Source: Clostridia bacterium (GTDB lineage Bacteria; Bacillota; Clostridia; Oscillospirales; Acutalibacteraceae). Taken from it: 64,000 bases of DNA. A program made the position numbers and the translations under genes. Numbering within the stretch: position 1 is the first letter of the stretch; each line of letters opens with the position of its first letter. The notes under the pieces are model-generated. The model was not told where the DNA came from, ran no database searches, and saw only the letters and a list, made by a program, of their open reading frames with translations. Where the stretch lies: positions 38,519-102,518 of the forward strand of contig JAFYKZ010000022.1 in assembly GCA_017537365.1 (NCBI GenBank), read 5' to 3'. Of this stretch, positions 26,206 through 34,650 are shown one piece after another.

Positions 26206-26396
26206 AAATCAATCTCAAAATCTAATACTCTTAAAACCCCGTCTGAAAATTCAACGGGGTTTTTATATTCCCCGAAGGTTATCAGAGTTGTGTTTCTATA
26301 AGCCGAAGAAATACCGTAAACAAACCCGCCTAAGCAAAGTATAACAACAAGCGAAATATAAAGGCTTTTAAAAAATAATTTATATTTGTCCTTGAT
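26202..26396 (-). CDS. 64-aa single-span membrane protein with an apparent ATC start
   Basis: An uninterrupted frame reads (M)KDKYKLFFKSLYISLVV, then a hydrophobic span, then AYRNTTLITFGEYKNP and ends VLDFEIDF. It has no ATG, GTG or TTG in frame upstream. AAAAGGAG follows the spoIIP stop directly and lies 9 bases before an ATC codon, the natural start position. The basic start, single span and extracellular tail look like a real protein. Its stop overlaps the stop of the convergent U32 gene, and its 3' end carries that gene's terminator. Unknown family; probably in the spoIIP operon. Confidence 0.5.
   Translation of the reverse strand: MKDKYKLFFKSLYISLVVILCLGGFVYGISSAYRNTTLITFGEYKNPVEFSDGVLRVLDFEIDF
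26233..26263 (+). terminator. terminator of U32 gene
   Basis: Stem AAAACCCCGT/ACGGGGTTTT with a short loop and T-tail, 28 bases after the U32 stop. It lies inside the antisense 64-aa ORF. Confidence 0.8.
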
Positions 26397-26413
26397 TTTA
26401 AAAAACTCCTTTT

Positions 26414-27463
26414 TTATGAATTATTTAATGTTTTTATAAGTGCTTTCGAAACCATTTCCGCCGAATATTTTGCTTCGTCAAGCGAATTTGCATCGGTACC
26501 GAATTCAATAAGCATTGAGCCTTTGGTTAAACTCTCGTTATAGTTTTTTGAGGTGAGGCTTAAAGGTCTTGCCAGAGTTGGATAATCCTTTTCAAGATTT
26601 TGTTGCAGTCTTACTGCAAGTTTTAAATTTTCTTTCCAATTAGGGAAGTTTTTAACCGTACCGCTCTGGCTTCCCATAACTATCATTACCTGAGCCGCTT
26701 TTTTACCGTTTATTTTAGTAACAAGCTTTTGTTTAGAACCGTCTGAACCTGATATTGCGTCGCGGTGAAGGTCTAAAACTACTTTTATTGAGGGGTATTT
26801 TTTAAGATAAGAATTTATTGTTTTTGCCGCTCTTGTATAACTTCCCGAATAATTAGGATAATCGTGAAGCGTTTGGTCGTGAATTGTTTTAATTCCGTTT
26901 TCGTTTAAATTTTTTGCTACTATTTCTCCTATTTTAACCATATTTTTTGCTTTATCGGTTGTTCTTGAAGTATAAGTATCGGTGTAAAAATCGCTGTCGG
27001 TTTCCATAAAGGTTTCGGTTGCATGGGTATGAAGAATAAGCACCTGAGGACTATCATTCTTTTTAACCTTAAAGGATAACTCAGAAGTTAAAAGAGTTTT
27101 TATATTAACCTCTAAATCGGTTGAATTTTTTATATAAATTTTATCGTAAGAAAGAGATGCAGAATAAGGAGAAACATATTTTTCTGCTATTTTTCCTTTA
27201 ACATTTGAGGAGGCTTGAACCGTTTCTTTCTTTTCTTCTTTGCTTTCTTTTACTTCTTCGGTTTTTTCCTCTGTTTTTAAAGTTTCTTTTATTTCGGTTA
27301 ATTCTTTAATTTCTGTTTCTTCCGACTTTTCATTTAAAGGAATAGAAGTTTCATTTTTTTGAGATTCTGAAATTAAAGAAACTGCATCAAAACCGTTATA
27401 AATAATTATAGAAAAGCAAATTAAAATTGCCGAAAACACCCTTAAAACATTAGAATTTCGCAT
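26414..27463 (-). CDS. spoIIP: stage II sporulation protein P
   Basis: A peptidoglycan amidase/endopeptidase of the DMP complex (SpoIID-M-P) that drives membrane migration during engulfment. The 349-aa protein has an N-terminal membrane anchor (about 8-28), a long Glu/Lys-rich linker (about 35-85) and the zinc amidase-like SpoIIP domain. Catalytic and metal residues are seen in LILHTHATETF, LDLHRDAI and the C-terminal LIEFGTDANS. AGGTGA precedes the ATG. Gene order gpr-spoIIP is the common clostridial and bacillar order. Confidence 0.95.
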   Translation of the reverse strand: MRNSNVLRVFSAILICFSIIIYNGFDAVSLISESQKNETSIPLNEKSEETEIKELTEIKETLKTEEKTEEVKESKEEKKETVQASSNVKGKIAEKYVSPYSASLSYDKIYIKNSTDLEVNIKTLLTSELSFKVKKNDSPQVLILHTHATETFMETDSDFYTDTYTSRTTDKAKNMVKIGEIVAKNLNENGIKTIHDQTLHDYPNYSGSYTRAAKTINSYLKKYPSIKVVLDLHRDAISGSDGSKQKLVTKINGKKAAQVMIVMGSQSGTVKNFPNWKENLKLAVRLQQNLEKDYPTLARPLSLTSKNYNESLTKGSMLIEFGTDANSLDEAKYSAEMVSKALIKTLNNS

Positions 27464-27504
27464 AATTTTATCACCTATTTAAAATTATGCTTTTTTTATG
27501 TTTT

Positions 27505-28311
27505 TTAGACCAAATCCAAAATTATTTCTCGGTCGGTATCAGGTTGGAGAGATATATTTATGGCATAACTTAAAATTTCACTTAGCTTCTCGGTTAAAAT
27601 ATCAACATCTTTCGGAGTAACAACCAAATCAGGTCGGTAATTTTCCTCTTTTCCGCTAATTTCAAAAGCTATAGAATTTGCATCAACAACGGTTGGAACC
27701 CCTATTGCCAGAACCTTACAGCCTATACTTTTTTCACTTATTTCTTTTCTACTGTTTTTAACACCTGAGCCAGGTGAAATTCCGCTATTTGTTATTTGAA
27801 TTGTTTTAAATAATCTATCGGGAGATTTTGCAGCTAAGGCATCTATAACCAAAATTAATTGAGGCTCAATTTTTTTAGCTGCCGCTTTTATAATTTCTGC
27901 GGTTTCTATGCCTGTGTTTCCTAAAACATCAGGGGTTAAAACCGCCACACTTTTTAAATTTCTAAGTTCTGATACATTTTTAAAAAGCGAGGTTATATGT
28001 CTTGTTGCGAGTATTTTCTTAGCTGTTTTTACTCCTATTGCATCGCTTATCATATCGGGATTACCGAGACCTACAACAAAAACTTTTTCTATTTTTTTAT
28101 TTATAAATTCACCTAAAACATCAATTATAATTTCGTTTAATTCGTCATTTTCTTCTTTTAATATATCAGGAAATTCAATAGTTATATATTTATTATTTTT
28201 TTCTTTTTCCAAAGCTTTTAAAACACTTATTTTTCCTCTCTTTTTTATATTTGAAATATATTTTTCTTTATTTTCATCTGTTTCTATTGCAAGGTCGGTT
28301 CTGATACTCAT
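27505..28311 (-). CDS. gpr: spore germination protease GPR
   Basis: Degrades small acid-soluble proteins in germinating spores. The 268-aa protein starts SIRTDLAIE, the zymogen cleavage/processing region of the family. It contains 'VFVVGLGNPDMISDAIG', 'TPDVLGNTGIET', 'LVIDALAAKSPDRL' and the 'GSGVKNSRKEIS' motif, as well as 'VDANSIAFE' near the C-terminus. It is shorter than Bacillus GPR (about 370 aa), in line with compact clostridial forms. It is divergent from dnaA across a 163-nt gap and is followed by spoIIP. Confidence 0.93.
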   Translation of the reverse strand: MSIRTDLAIETDENKEKYISNIKKRGKISVLKALEKEKNNKYITIEFPDILKEENDELNEIIIDVLGEFINKKIEKVFVVGLGNPDMISDAIGVKTAKKILATRHITSLFKNVSELRNLKSVAVLTPDVLGNTGIETAEIIKAAAKKIEPQLILVIDALAAKSPDRLFKTIQITNSGISPGSGVKNSRKEISEKSIGCKVLAIGVPTVVDANSIAFEISGKEENYRPDLVVTPKDVDILTEKLSEILSYAINISLQPDTDREIILDLV

Positions 28312-28394
28312 TTTATCCCTTTTTTCCTTAATTTTTTCTAACTTTAATATTCTCGGTTTTTAGAAAAATTATGCAACTTTTAAACATAAAAATG

Positions 28395-28423
28395 TTGAAA
28401 ACTTTTTTATTTTATGATATACT
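28395..28423 (+). promoter_or_regulatory. SigA promoter of dnaA
   Basis: -35 TTGAAA and -10 TATACT, 17-bp spacer, 51 bases before the dnaA ATG. No clear DnaA box is seen here, unlike the downstream gap. Confidence 0.7.
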
Positions 28424-28474
28424 TCTATATATTAATATAAATATTATAGTATATTATATAAAGGGTGGTAAAAA

Positions 28475-29815
28475 ATGTCTGTTTCTTCTTTGGAAGATAT
28501 ATGGGAAGCAATATGTGAAATATGTAAAAATCAAATATCGGAAGTTGCTTTTGAAACCTTTTTAAGTAAATTAAAACCTATATCTTTTTCTTCGGGAAAT
28601 TTTTTGGTTTCTCATGAAAATGAATATATGGCAGGAGTTATAGAAGATAATTACGGTGAACTTATGAAATCTGCTTTAAGTCAGGTAATGGGTTTATCTG
28701 ATGTTAAAGTATCGGTTATTTTTGAGGATGAATCAAAGGAAATTGAAAATGAAGAAAACATAAATGCTTCTTTAAATTTCGAGGATTTTTTCACCTTTAA
28801 TAACTTCATAGTAGGCTCAACCAACCGTTTTGCTCAAGCCGCTTCCTTTGCGGTTGCCGATAATCCTAATATTATTTATAACCCCTTTATTATTTACGGT
28901 CCTTCTGGTGTTGGTAAAACCCACCTTATGCTTGCTATTAAAAATCATATTAACAAAAAATTTCCTCAAAAAAGGGTTGAATATGTTAGAAGCGAAAGCT
29001 TTACCAATGAGCTTATTCAGTCCTTGCAGGGCGGAACGCTTGGTATTGGAAATATAAACGATTTCAGAAACAAATATAGAAATGCCGATGTTCTTTTGAT
29101 TGATGATATTCATTTCATTGCGGGAAAAGAGCAAACTCAGGAAGAATTTTTTAATACCTTTAACGCTCTCCATCAAAATAACAAACAAATCGTTGTTACT
29201 CTTGACAGACCTCCCCGCGATGTTAAAACTCTTGATGATCGTATCAGGTCTAGATTTGAAAGCGGATTATTTGCAGATATAACTCCTCCTGATTTTGAAA
29301 CAAGAGTTGGTATTATCATAAAAAAATCCGAGCAGCTCGGAATTGAGCTTAATCCAAATATAACATATTATATTGCCGAGCATATAAAAACCAATACCCG
29401 TCAGATAGAGGGTGTTGTTAAAAAACTTCAAGCAATAATTCAAATTCAAAATAAAGTTCCAACTATTGCAATGGTTCAAAATCTTATAAAAGAGGTTGCA
29501 AATGATACTCAGCCTGAGCCTATAAAAATTGAAAAGATTATAGCTGAGGTTGCAAGAACTTATAATATCTCAGAAGCAGAAATTGTTTCAAACAGAAAAA
29601 CTTCTTCTTTGGTGCTTGCTCGTCAGGTTGCTATGTATATCGCAAGAGAAACTACCGACCTTTCTTACAAAGCTATCGGCGAATTTTTTGGCAGAGACCA
29701 TTCAACTGTTCTTCATAATTGCAGTAAAATTGAAGAATTTCTTAAAGACAAGCCTTTCCAACGCGAATTGGTTGACGATATTATTAAAAATCTTCAAAGC
29801 AGCAGTGAACTTTAA
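28475..29815 (+). CDS. dnaA: chromosomal replication initiator DnaA
   Basis: The 446-aa initiator that opens oriC. Domain I is at about 1-80 and a short acidic linker is domain II (about 83-103). The AAA+ domain III has Walker A YGPSGVGKTHL (residues 141-151) and Walker B VLLIDDIHF. The C-terminal DNA-binding domain IV carries the DnaA signature GRDHSTVLHNC (about 406-416). AAGGGTGG lies 8 bases before the ATG. DnaA boxes follow in the gap to dnaN. Domain II is very short, common in this group. Confidence 0.97.
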   Translation: MSVSSLEDIWEAICEICKNQISEVAFETFLSKLKPISFSSGNFLVSHENEYMAGVIEDNYGELMKSALSQVMGLSDVKVSVIFEDESKEIENEENINASLNFEDFFTFNNFIVGSTNRFAQAASFAVADNPNIIYNPFIIYGPSGVGKTHLMLAIKNHINKKFPQKRVEYVRSESFTNELIQSLQGGTLGIGNINDFRNKYRNADVLLIDDIHFIAGKEQTQEEFFNTFNALHQNNKQIVVTLDRPPRDVKTLDDRIRSRFESGLFADITPPDFETRVGIIIKKSEQLGIELNPNITYYIAEHIKTNTRQIEGVVKKLQAIIQIQNKVPTIAMVQNLIKEVANDTQPEPIKIEKIIAEVARTYNISEAEIVSNRKTSSLVLARQVAMYIARETTDLSYKAIGEFFGRDHSTVLHNCSKIEEFLKDKPFQRELVDDIIKNLQSSSEL

Positions 29816-30028
29816 TTTAAAAAGTTATCCACTCTGTAAAGGTTTATAAACATATAAGTTGTCCACATAGTGTTTATATCTTAAATTTAAAAAAATTTAT
29901 AAACATTTTATCAAATCGGTTATAAACTTTAAAATTCCTTTTAAAATAAAGGTTTTTATGAGTTTTCCACCGTTTCCACCGCACTTATTATTACTGTTAT
30001 ATTTTTATTGTTTTATAGGAGGAAAAAA
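29816..30028. other. oriC: origin of replication (oriC) between dnaA and dnaN
   Basis: This AT-rich gap holds several DnaA-box-like 9-mers: TTATCCACT (29825), TTGTCCACA (29859), TTATAAACA (29844 and 29897), TTATAAACT (29920), TTTTCCACC (29963) and GTTTCCACC (29972), all on the plus strand. The 29868-29960 part is very AT-rich and could be the unwinding element. Position next to dnaA and dnaN and close parAB/parS supports the call. Boxes are mostly one mismatch from TTATCCACA. Confidence 0.82.
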
Positions 30029-31129
30029 ATGATTTTTTCGGTTGAAAGAGCAAAGCTCTTAGAAGTTGTTTCTCATTTGCAAAGAACTGTTGGTGCTAAA
30101 ACCTCAATGCCTGTTTTAGAGGGTATTTTAATTTCTGCCGAGCAAGGTAAAATAACCTTGGTTTCTTATAATCTTGAAATGGGTATGAAAAAAGAAATTT
30201 ATGCTAAATGTGATGAGCCGGGTGATATTGTTATTAATGCTCGTCTTTTAGCAGATATTTTAAGAAGACTTAACGGATTGCAGGTTGAAATCCAAACTGA
30301 TGCAAAACTTAATTGCCATATTAAATGCGGGGGCGCAACCTTTGATATTATGGGTATGGCTGCAACAGATTTTCCTGAAATGCCTAATGTTGCAGAAGGT
30401 AACAGTTTTTCAGTTTCAGGAAAACTTTTAGCTGAAATGGTTAAAGGAACTATTTTTGCAGCTGCTCAAAATGAGGGTGCTAAACCTATTCTTTCAGGTG
30501 TTAATATTCTTTTTGAAGAAGGCTCTGTTCAGTTAGTTGCGATTGACGGATATAGACTAGCTATAAGAAAAGAAAAAATAAACAGTGAAAAGAACGGAGA
30601 GTTTACTATTTCTTATAAATCTTTGGGAGAAGCAGTTAAGCTTATAACTGAAGATGAAGAAGATATAGAAATAAATGTTGGAGACCGCCTTATAAGCTTT
30701 AATATAAACGGATATAGTTTTATTTCTCGTTTGATAGACGGTGAATTTGTAAATTACAGAAAAACTCTTCCTGAAAACTTCTCTCAAAGAGTTGTTATTA
30801 ACACAAGAGAGTTGACAAATACGATTGAAAGAGTCTCTTTATTAATAAGTGAATCTTTTTCAACTCCTGTTCGTTGTTATTTTAATGAACTTAATGTTGT
30901 TTTCACTTGTGCTACCTCTATGGGCAGAGCAACCGAAACTTTTGATACTAAATTAGAGGGCGAAAATTTTGAAATAGGTTTAAATAGCAGATACTTATTA
31001 GACGCTTTAAAGGCTTGCGATGCTGAAAATATTCAAATTTTATTTAACGGACCAAATGCAGGCATTTTAATTTTACCATTAGAGGGCGAAGAATTTAAGT
31101 ATATGATAATGCCTATGAGGTTAAAATAA
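30029..31129 (+). CDS. dnaN: DNA polymerase III beta clamp
   Basis: The sliding clamp, 366 aa, with three repeated clamp domains (about 1-125, 127-245, 247-366). 'MIFSVERAKLLEVVSHLQRTVGAKTSMPVLEGILI' and the final 'MIMPMRLK' are diagnostic ends. ATG 30029 follows AGGAGG by 7 bases, whereas the frame's first ATG at 30008 has no ribosome site. Its stop overlaps the ATG of the S4 gene. Confidence 0.97.
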   Translation: MIFSVERAKLLEVVSHLQRTVGAKTSMPVLEGILISAEQGKITLVSYNLEMGMKKEIYAKCDEPGDIVINARLLADILRRLNGLQVEIQTDAKLNCHIKCGGATFDIMGMAATDFPEMPNVAEGNSFSVSGKLLAEMVKGTIFAAAQNEGAKPILSGVNILFEEGSVQLVAIDGYRLAIRKEKINSEKNGEFTISYKSLGEAVKLITEDEEDIEINVGDRLISFNINGYSFISRLIDGEFVNYRKTLPENFSQRVVINTRELTNTIERVSLLISESFSTPVRCYFNELNVVFTCATSMGRATETFDTKLEGENFEIGLNSRYLLDALKACDAENIQILFNGPNAGILILPLEGEEFKYMIMPMRLK

Positions 31130-31341
31130 TGGAATTTAATAAAATTAGTATAAAAGAAGAATTTATAAGGCTTGATAGTGCTATGAAGCTTGCCGGTATG
31201 GTTTACACCGGGGGACACGCGAAAATAGTTATTCAAAACGGTGAAGTTAAGGTTAATTCTGCGGTTTGCACTATGAGAGGAAAAAAGCTTTATAAAGGAG
31301 ATAAGGTTGAATTTGAAAATCAAGGCTTTGAGATAGAATGA
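31129..31341 (+). CDS. yaaA: S4-domain RNA-binding protein YaaA
   Basis: A 70-aa S4-like RNA-binding protein. The central 'FIRLDSAMKLAGMVYTGGHAKIVIQNGEVKVNSAV' is the compact S4 fold. It is usually encoded between dnaN and recF in Firmicutes, as here, and has been linked to ribosome assembly. It overlaps dnaN by one base and recF by four. Confidence 0.9.
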   Translation: MEFNKISIKEEFIRLDSAMKLAGMVYTGGHAKIVIQNGEVKVNSAVCTMRGKKLYKGDKVEFENQGFEIE

Positions 31342-32399
31342 GAGTTTTAGATTTAAACTGCAATAATTTTAGAAACATAAACGAAGGAAAAATAATTCCT
31401 TGCGAAGAAATGAATGTTATTTGCGGTGAAAATGCTCAGGGTAAAACTAATTTTTTAGAGGCTATATGGCTTTTTACAGGAGCTAAAAGTTTCAGAGGAA
31501 GCAAAGATATTGAGCTTATAAAATTTGGAAAAGAAAAAGCTTCAATAAATATGAATTTTATTTCAAAAGAGATAGAAATGGATGCTCAAATTGAGATAAA
31601 AGAAAAAAGAAATTTTTATTTAAATTCTAAAAAGGTTAAATCCTCCTCAGAGTTTGCAGGAAATTTTAATGCAATAATTTTTTCGCCAACCGATTTAAAA
31701 TTGGTTAGCGAAGGTCCTGTTTTCAGAAGAAAATTTTTAGATACTGCGATAGGTCAAAGTAAACCTGCTTATATTGAAATTTTAAAAAATTATATGAGAG
31801 CTGTAACTCAGCGAAATAAAATTATAAAAGATTTCAAGTATGATAAAACCCTTAGCATTATGCTTGATGTTTTTGAAAATGAAATTGCAGAAAACGGTCA
31901 AAAAATTATAAATTTAAGAAAAAATTATATAGAAAAATTAAATCCGTTTTTAACTGAAATTTATTCGGGTATATCTTCGGGCAAGGAAAATTTAGATATA
32001 GAATATATATCAAATTCTAAAAATAATTTAGAAGAAAAATTAAAACTTGCAAGAGAAGAAGATATGTATAGCGGAGTTACTAGTATAGGACCGCATAGAG
32101 ACGATTTAGATTTTAAAATAAACGGTTTTTCGGCTCGAAGTTATGCTTCGCAAGGGCAAAAAAGAAGTGTTTCCTTATCCTTAAAATTAGCGGAGGCGAA
32201 GGCTCTTGAAAAAGATGTCGGTGAATGTCCCCTCTTTTTATTGGATGATGTAATGAGTGAGTTAGACCCTGAAAGGCAAAATTTTATTTTAAACCATATA
32301 AGAGGTATGCAGGCGTTTATAACCTGTTGCGACCCCTCTAATATAAAAAATTTGAAAGACGGAAAAATTATAAACATTAAAGACGGGCGGGTGGTTTAA
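31338..32399 (+). CDS. recF: DNA replication/repair protein RecF
   Basis: An SMC-like ATPase that helps load RecA at gaps. The 353-aa protein has Walker A GENAQGKTN (about residues 30-38), the ABC-type signature 'YASQGQKRSVSLSLKLAEA' (about 268) and Walker B 'CPLFLLDDVMSELD'. It is in the conserved dnaA-dnaN-yaaA-recF-gyrB order. Its stop overlaps the start of remB. Confidence 0.95.
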   Translation: MRVLDLNCNNFRNINEGKIIPCEEMNVICGENAQGKTNFLEAIWLFTGAKSFRGSKDIELIKFGKEKASINMNFISKEIEMDAQIEIKEKRNFYLNSKKVKSSSEFAGNFNAIIFSPTDLKLVSEGPVFRRKFLDTAIGQSKPAYIEILKNYMRAVTQRNKIIKDFKYDKTLSIMLDVFENEIAENGQKIINLRKNYIEKLNPFLTEIYSGISSGKENLDIEYISNSKNNLEEKLKLAREEDMYSGVTSIGPHRDDLDFKINGFSARSYASQGQKRSVSLSLKLAEAKALEKDVGECPLFLLDDVMSELDPERQNFILNHIRGMQAFITCCDPSNIKNLKDGKIINIKDGRVV

Positions 32400-32677
32400 T
32401 GTATATCCATTTAGGTCAGGAAACAGTTATAAAATCAAGCGATGTTATAGGTATTTTTGATTTAGAGAGTACAACCATTTCAAAAAACTCCCGAGACTAT
32501 TTAACCAAAGCCGAAAAAAACGGTGAGGTTTTAACCGTTTCTTATGAGCTTCCTAAGTCTTTTATAGTTTGCTCAGAGAAAAAAAGAGAGCAAAAGGTTT
32601 ATATTTCTCAAATTTCATCAACAACCCTGCAAAAAAGAGCAGAATTTATAGATAAATCCCAAATGAAAGGATTGTAA
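32399..32677 (+). CDS. remB: extracellular matrix regulator RemB (DUF370)
   Basis: A 92-aa member of the DUF370 family (YaaB/RemB), often found between recF and gyrB in Firmicutes. It starts MYIHLGQETVIKSSDVIGIFDLE, typical of the family. The RemA paralogue is a DNA-binding activator of matrix genes in Bacillus; the role of RemB is less clear. It starts at the recF stop and ends 4 bases before gyrB. Confidence 0.88.
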   Translation: MYIHLGQETVIKSSDVIGIFDLESTTISKNSRDYLTKAEKNGEVLTVSYELPKSFIVCSEKKREQKVYISQISSTTLQKRAEFIDKSQMKGL

Positions 32678-32681
32678 TTTA

Positions 32682-34628
32682 ATGGAAAACGAAAATTTAA
32701 CTCCTGTTGTTACCGAAAATTATGACGAAAATTCGATACAGGTATTAGAGGGGTTAGAAGCGGTAAGAAAACGCCCCGGTATGTATATCGGTTCAACCGG
32801 TGAGAGAGGTCTTCATCATTTAGTTTATGAAATTGTTGATAACTCTATTGACGAAGCCTTGGCAGGTTATTGCGATAAAATAACGGTTGAAATTTTAGAC
32901 GACGGTATAATAAGAGTATCGGATAACGGCCGTGGTATACCTGTGGGTATTAACCCTCAAAAAGGAATACCCACCGTTACGGTTGTTTTCACCATTTTGC
33001 ACGCAGGCGGTAAATTCGGCGGCGGCGGATACAAAGTATCAGGCGGACTTCACGGTGTTGGTGCTTCGGTAGTTAATGCCTTGTCTAGTTGGTTAGAGGT
33101 TGAGGTTAAGGACGGAACACATATCTATCGTCAAAGATATGAAAAAGGTGCAACTGTTACCGATTTGGACATAATCGGGGATACAAACGAGACCGGAACA
33201 ACCGTTACCTTTAAGCCAGACCCCACTATTTTTACCGATACTACCCGTTATGATTACGATACCTTGCTTAAAAGACTTCGCGAGCAGGCTTTCTTAAATG
33301 CGGGCATAAGGGTTGTTTTAAAGGATTGCCGTTCAGACGCAGATTTGCCTGACAGAACGGACGATTTTAAGTATGACGGCGGTATTAAATCCTATGTTGA
33401 GTTTATCTTAGAGGGAATGAAAAAGGATAAAATCAATAAAGATGTTATCTATTTTGCTGATACCTCAGGAGAAGAAACTGCTGAAATCGCGCTTATCTGG
33501 TCAACCTCTTATGATACAAAGGTTATGTCTTTTGCGAATACTTTATATACTGTTGACGGCGGTACTCACGAGCAAGGATTTAGGCAAAGTCTTGCAAATG
33601 TTGTTAACAAATATGCTTTTGATTTTAAAAAGCTTAAAGAGGGAAATGCAAGACTTAAAGGCGACGACATTTTAGAGGGTGTTGTTGCGGTTGTATCGGT
33701 TAAGCTTGCAGACGCTCAGTTTGAAAGCCAAACCAAAGCAAAGCTTGGTAATACTTCTATTGGTAAGCTCGTAAGAGACTTGGTTAATCAAAAGCTCTAT
33801 CAGTATTTAGAAGAAAATCCTGATGACGCTAAGATTATTATAGATAAAGCAATCGCCGCATCAAATGCGCGCGAGGCGGCTCAAAAAGCCCGCGATTTGC
33901 AAAGAAGCAAATCGGGTATCGGCGGAAAAGCTCGTATGCCCGAAAAACTTAAAGACTGTATTTCAAACGACCCAACAAAAACCGAATTGTTTATCGTTGA
34001 GGGAGACTCTGCGGGCGGTTCGGCAGTTGAGGGAAGAAACAGTACTTATCAGGCAATATTGCCTCTTTGGGGTAAAATGCTTAATGTTGAAAAGGCAAGG
34101 GTTGATAAGGTTTACGGAAATGATAAGCTAACCCCTGTTGTTGTGGCATTAGGTACAGGAATTGCCGAAAACTTTGATATAAGTAAGCTAAGATATGATA
34201 AAATCGTTATTATGGCCGATGCCGATGTTGACGGTAGCCATATCAGAACACTTTTATTAACATTTTTCTTCCGTTATATGCCTGAGCTTATCGAAACGGG
34301 TCATATTTATCTCGCTCAGCCTCCTCTATACCGAGTAGCAAAGGGAAAGAGATATTTTGATGCTTTCACTGATGAGGACAGAGACAGATTTATAGAAGAG
34401 CTTGGCGGTAATGTTGATGTTCAGCGTTATAAAGGTCTTGGTGAAATGAACCCTGAACAACTTTGGGAAACAACCTTAGACCCTGAACACAGAACAATGC
34501 TTCGTGTTACTATGGCAGATGCCGAACTTGCAGATGAAACCTTCTCAATGCTTATGGGTGAGGAAGTTGAACCCAGAAGAAGATTTATCGAAGAAAACGC
34601 GGTATTTGCTACCGATTTGGATATTTAA
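32682..34628 (+). CDS. gyrB: DNA gyrase subunit B
   Basis: The ATPase subunit of gyrase, 648 aa. The GHKL ATPase motifs (EIVDNSIDEALAGYC, DNGRGIPVG, GGLHGVGASVVNALS), the transducer, and the TOPRIM part (LFIVEGDSAGGSA, IMADADVDGSHIRTLLLTFFFR) are in order. It ends with a typical 'FIEENAVFATDLDI'. It is 22 bases upstream of gyrA and surely co-transcribed. Confidence 0.97.
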   Translation: MENENLTPVVTENYDENSIQVLEGLEAVRKRPGMYIGSTGERGLHHLVYEIVDNSIDEALAGYCDKITVEILDDGIIRVSDNGRGIPVGINPQKGIPTVTVVFTILHAGGKFGGGGYKVSGGLHGVGASVVNALSSWLEVEVKDGTHIYRQRYEKGATVTDLDIIGDTNETGTTVTFKPDPTIFTDTTRYDYDTLLKRLREQAFLNAGIRVVLKDCRSDADLPDRTDDFKYDGGIKSYVEFILEGMKKDKINKDVIYFADTSGEETAEIALIWSTSYDTKVMSFANTLYTVDGGTHEQGFRQSLANVVNKYAFDFKKLKEGNARLKGDDILEGVVAVVSVKLADAQFESQTKAKLGNTSIGKLVRDLVNQKLYQYLEENPDDAKIIIDKAIAASNAREAAQKARDLQRSKSGIGGKARMPEKLKDCISNDPTKTELFIVEGDSAGGSAVEGRNSTYQAILPLWGKMLNVEKARVDKVYGNDKLTPVVVALGTGIAENFDISKLRYDKIVIMADADVDGSHIRTLLLTFFFRYMPELIETGHIYLAQPPLYRVAKGKRYFDAFTDEDRDRFIEELGGNVDVQRYKGLGEMNPEQLWETTLDPEHRTMLRVTMADAELADETFSMLMGEEVEPRRRFIEENAVFATDLDI

Positions 34629-34650
34629 GGAAAGGAGATAGTGCAAAAAA

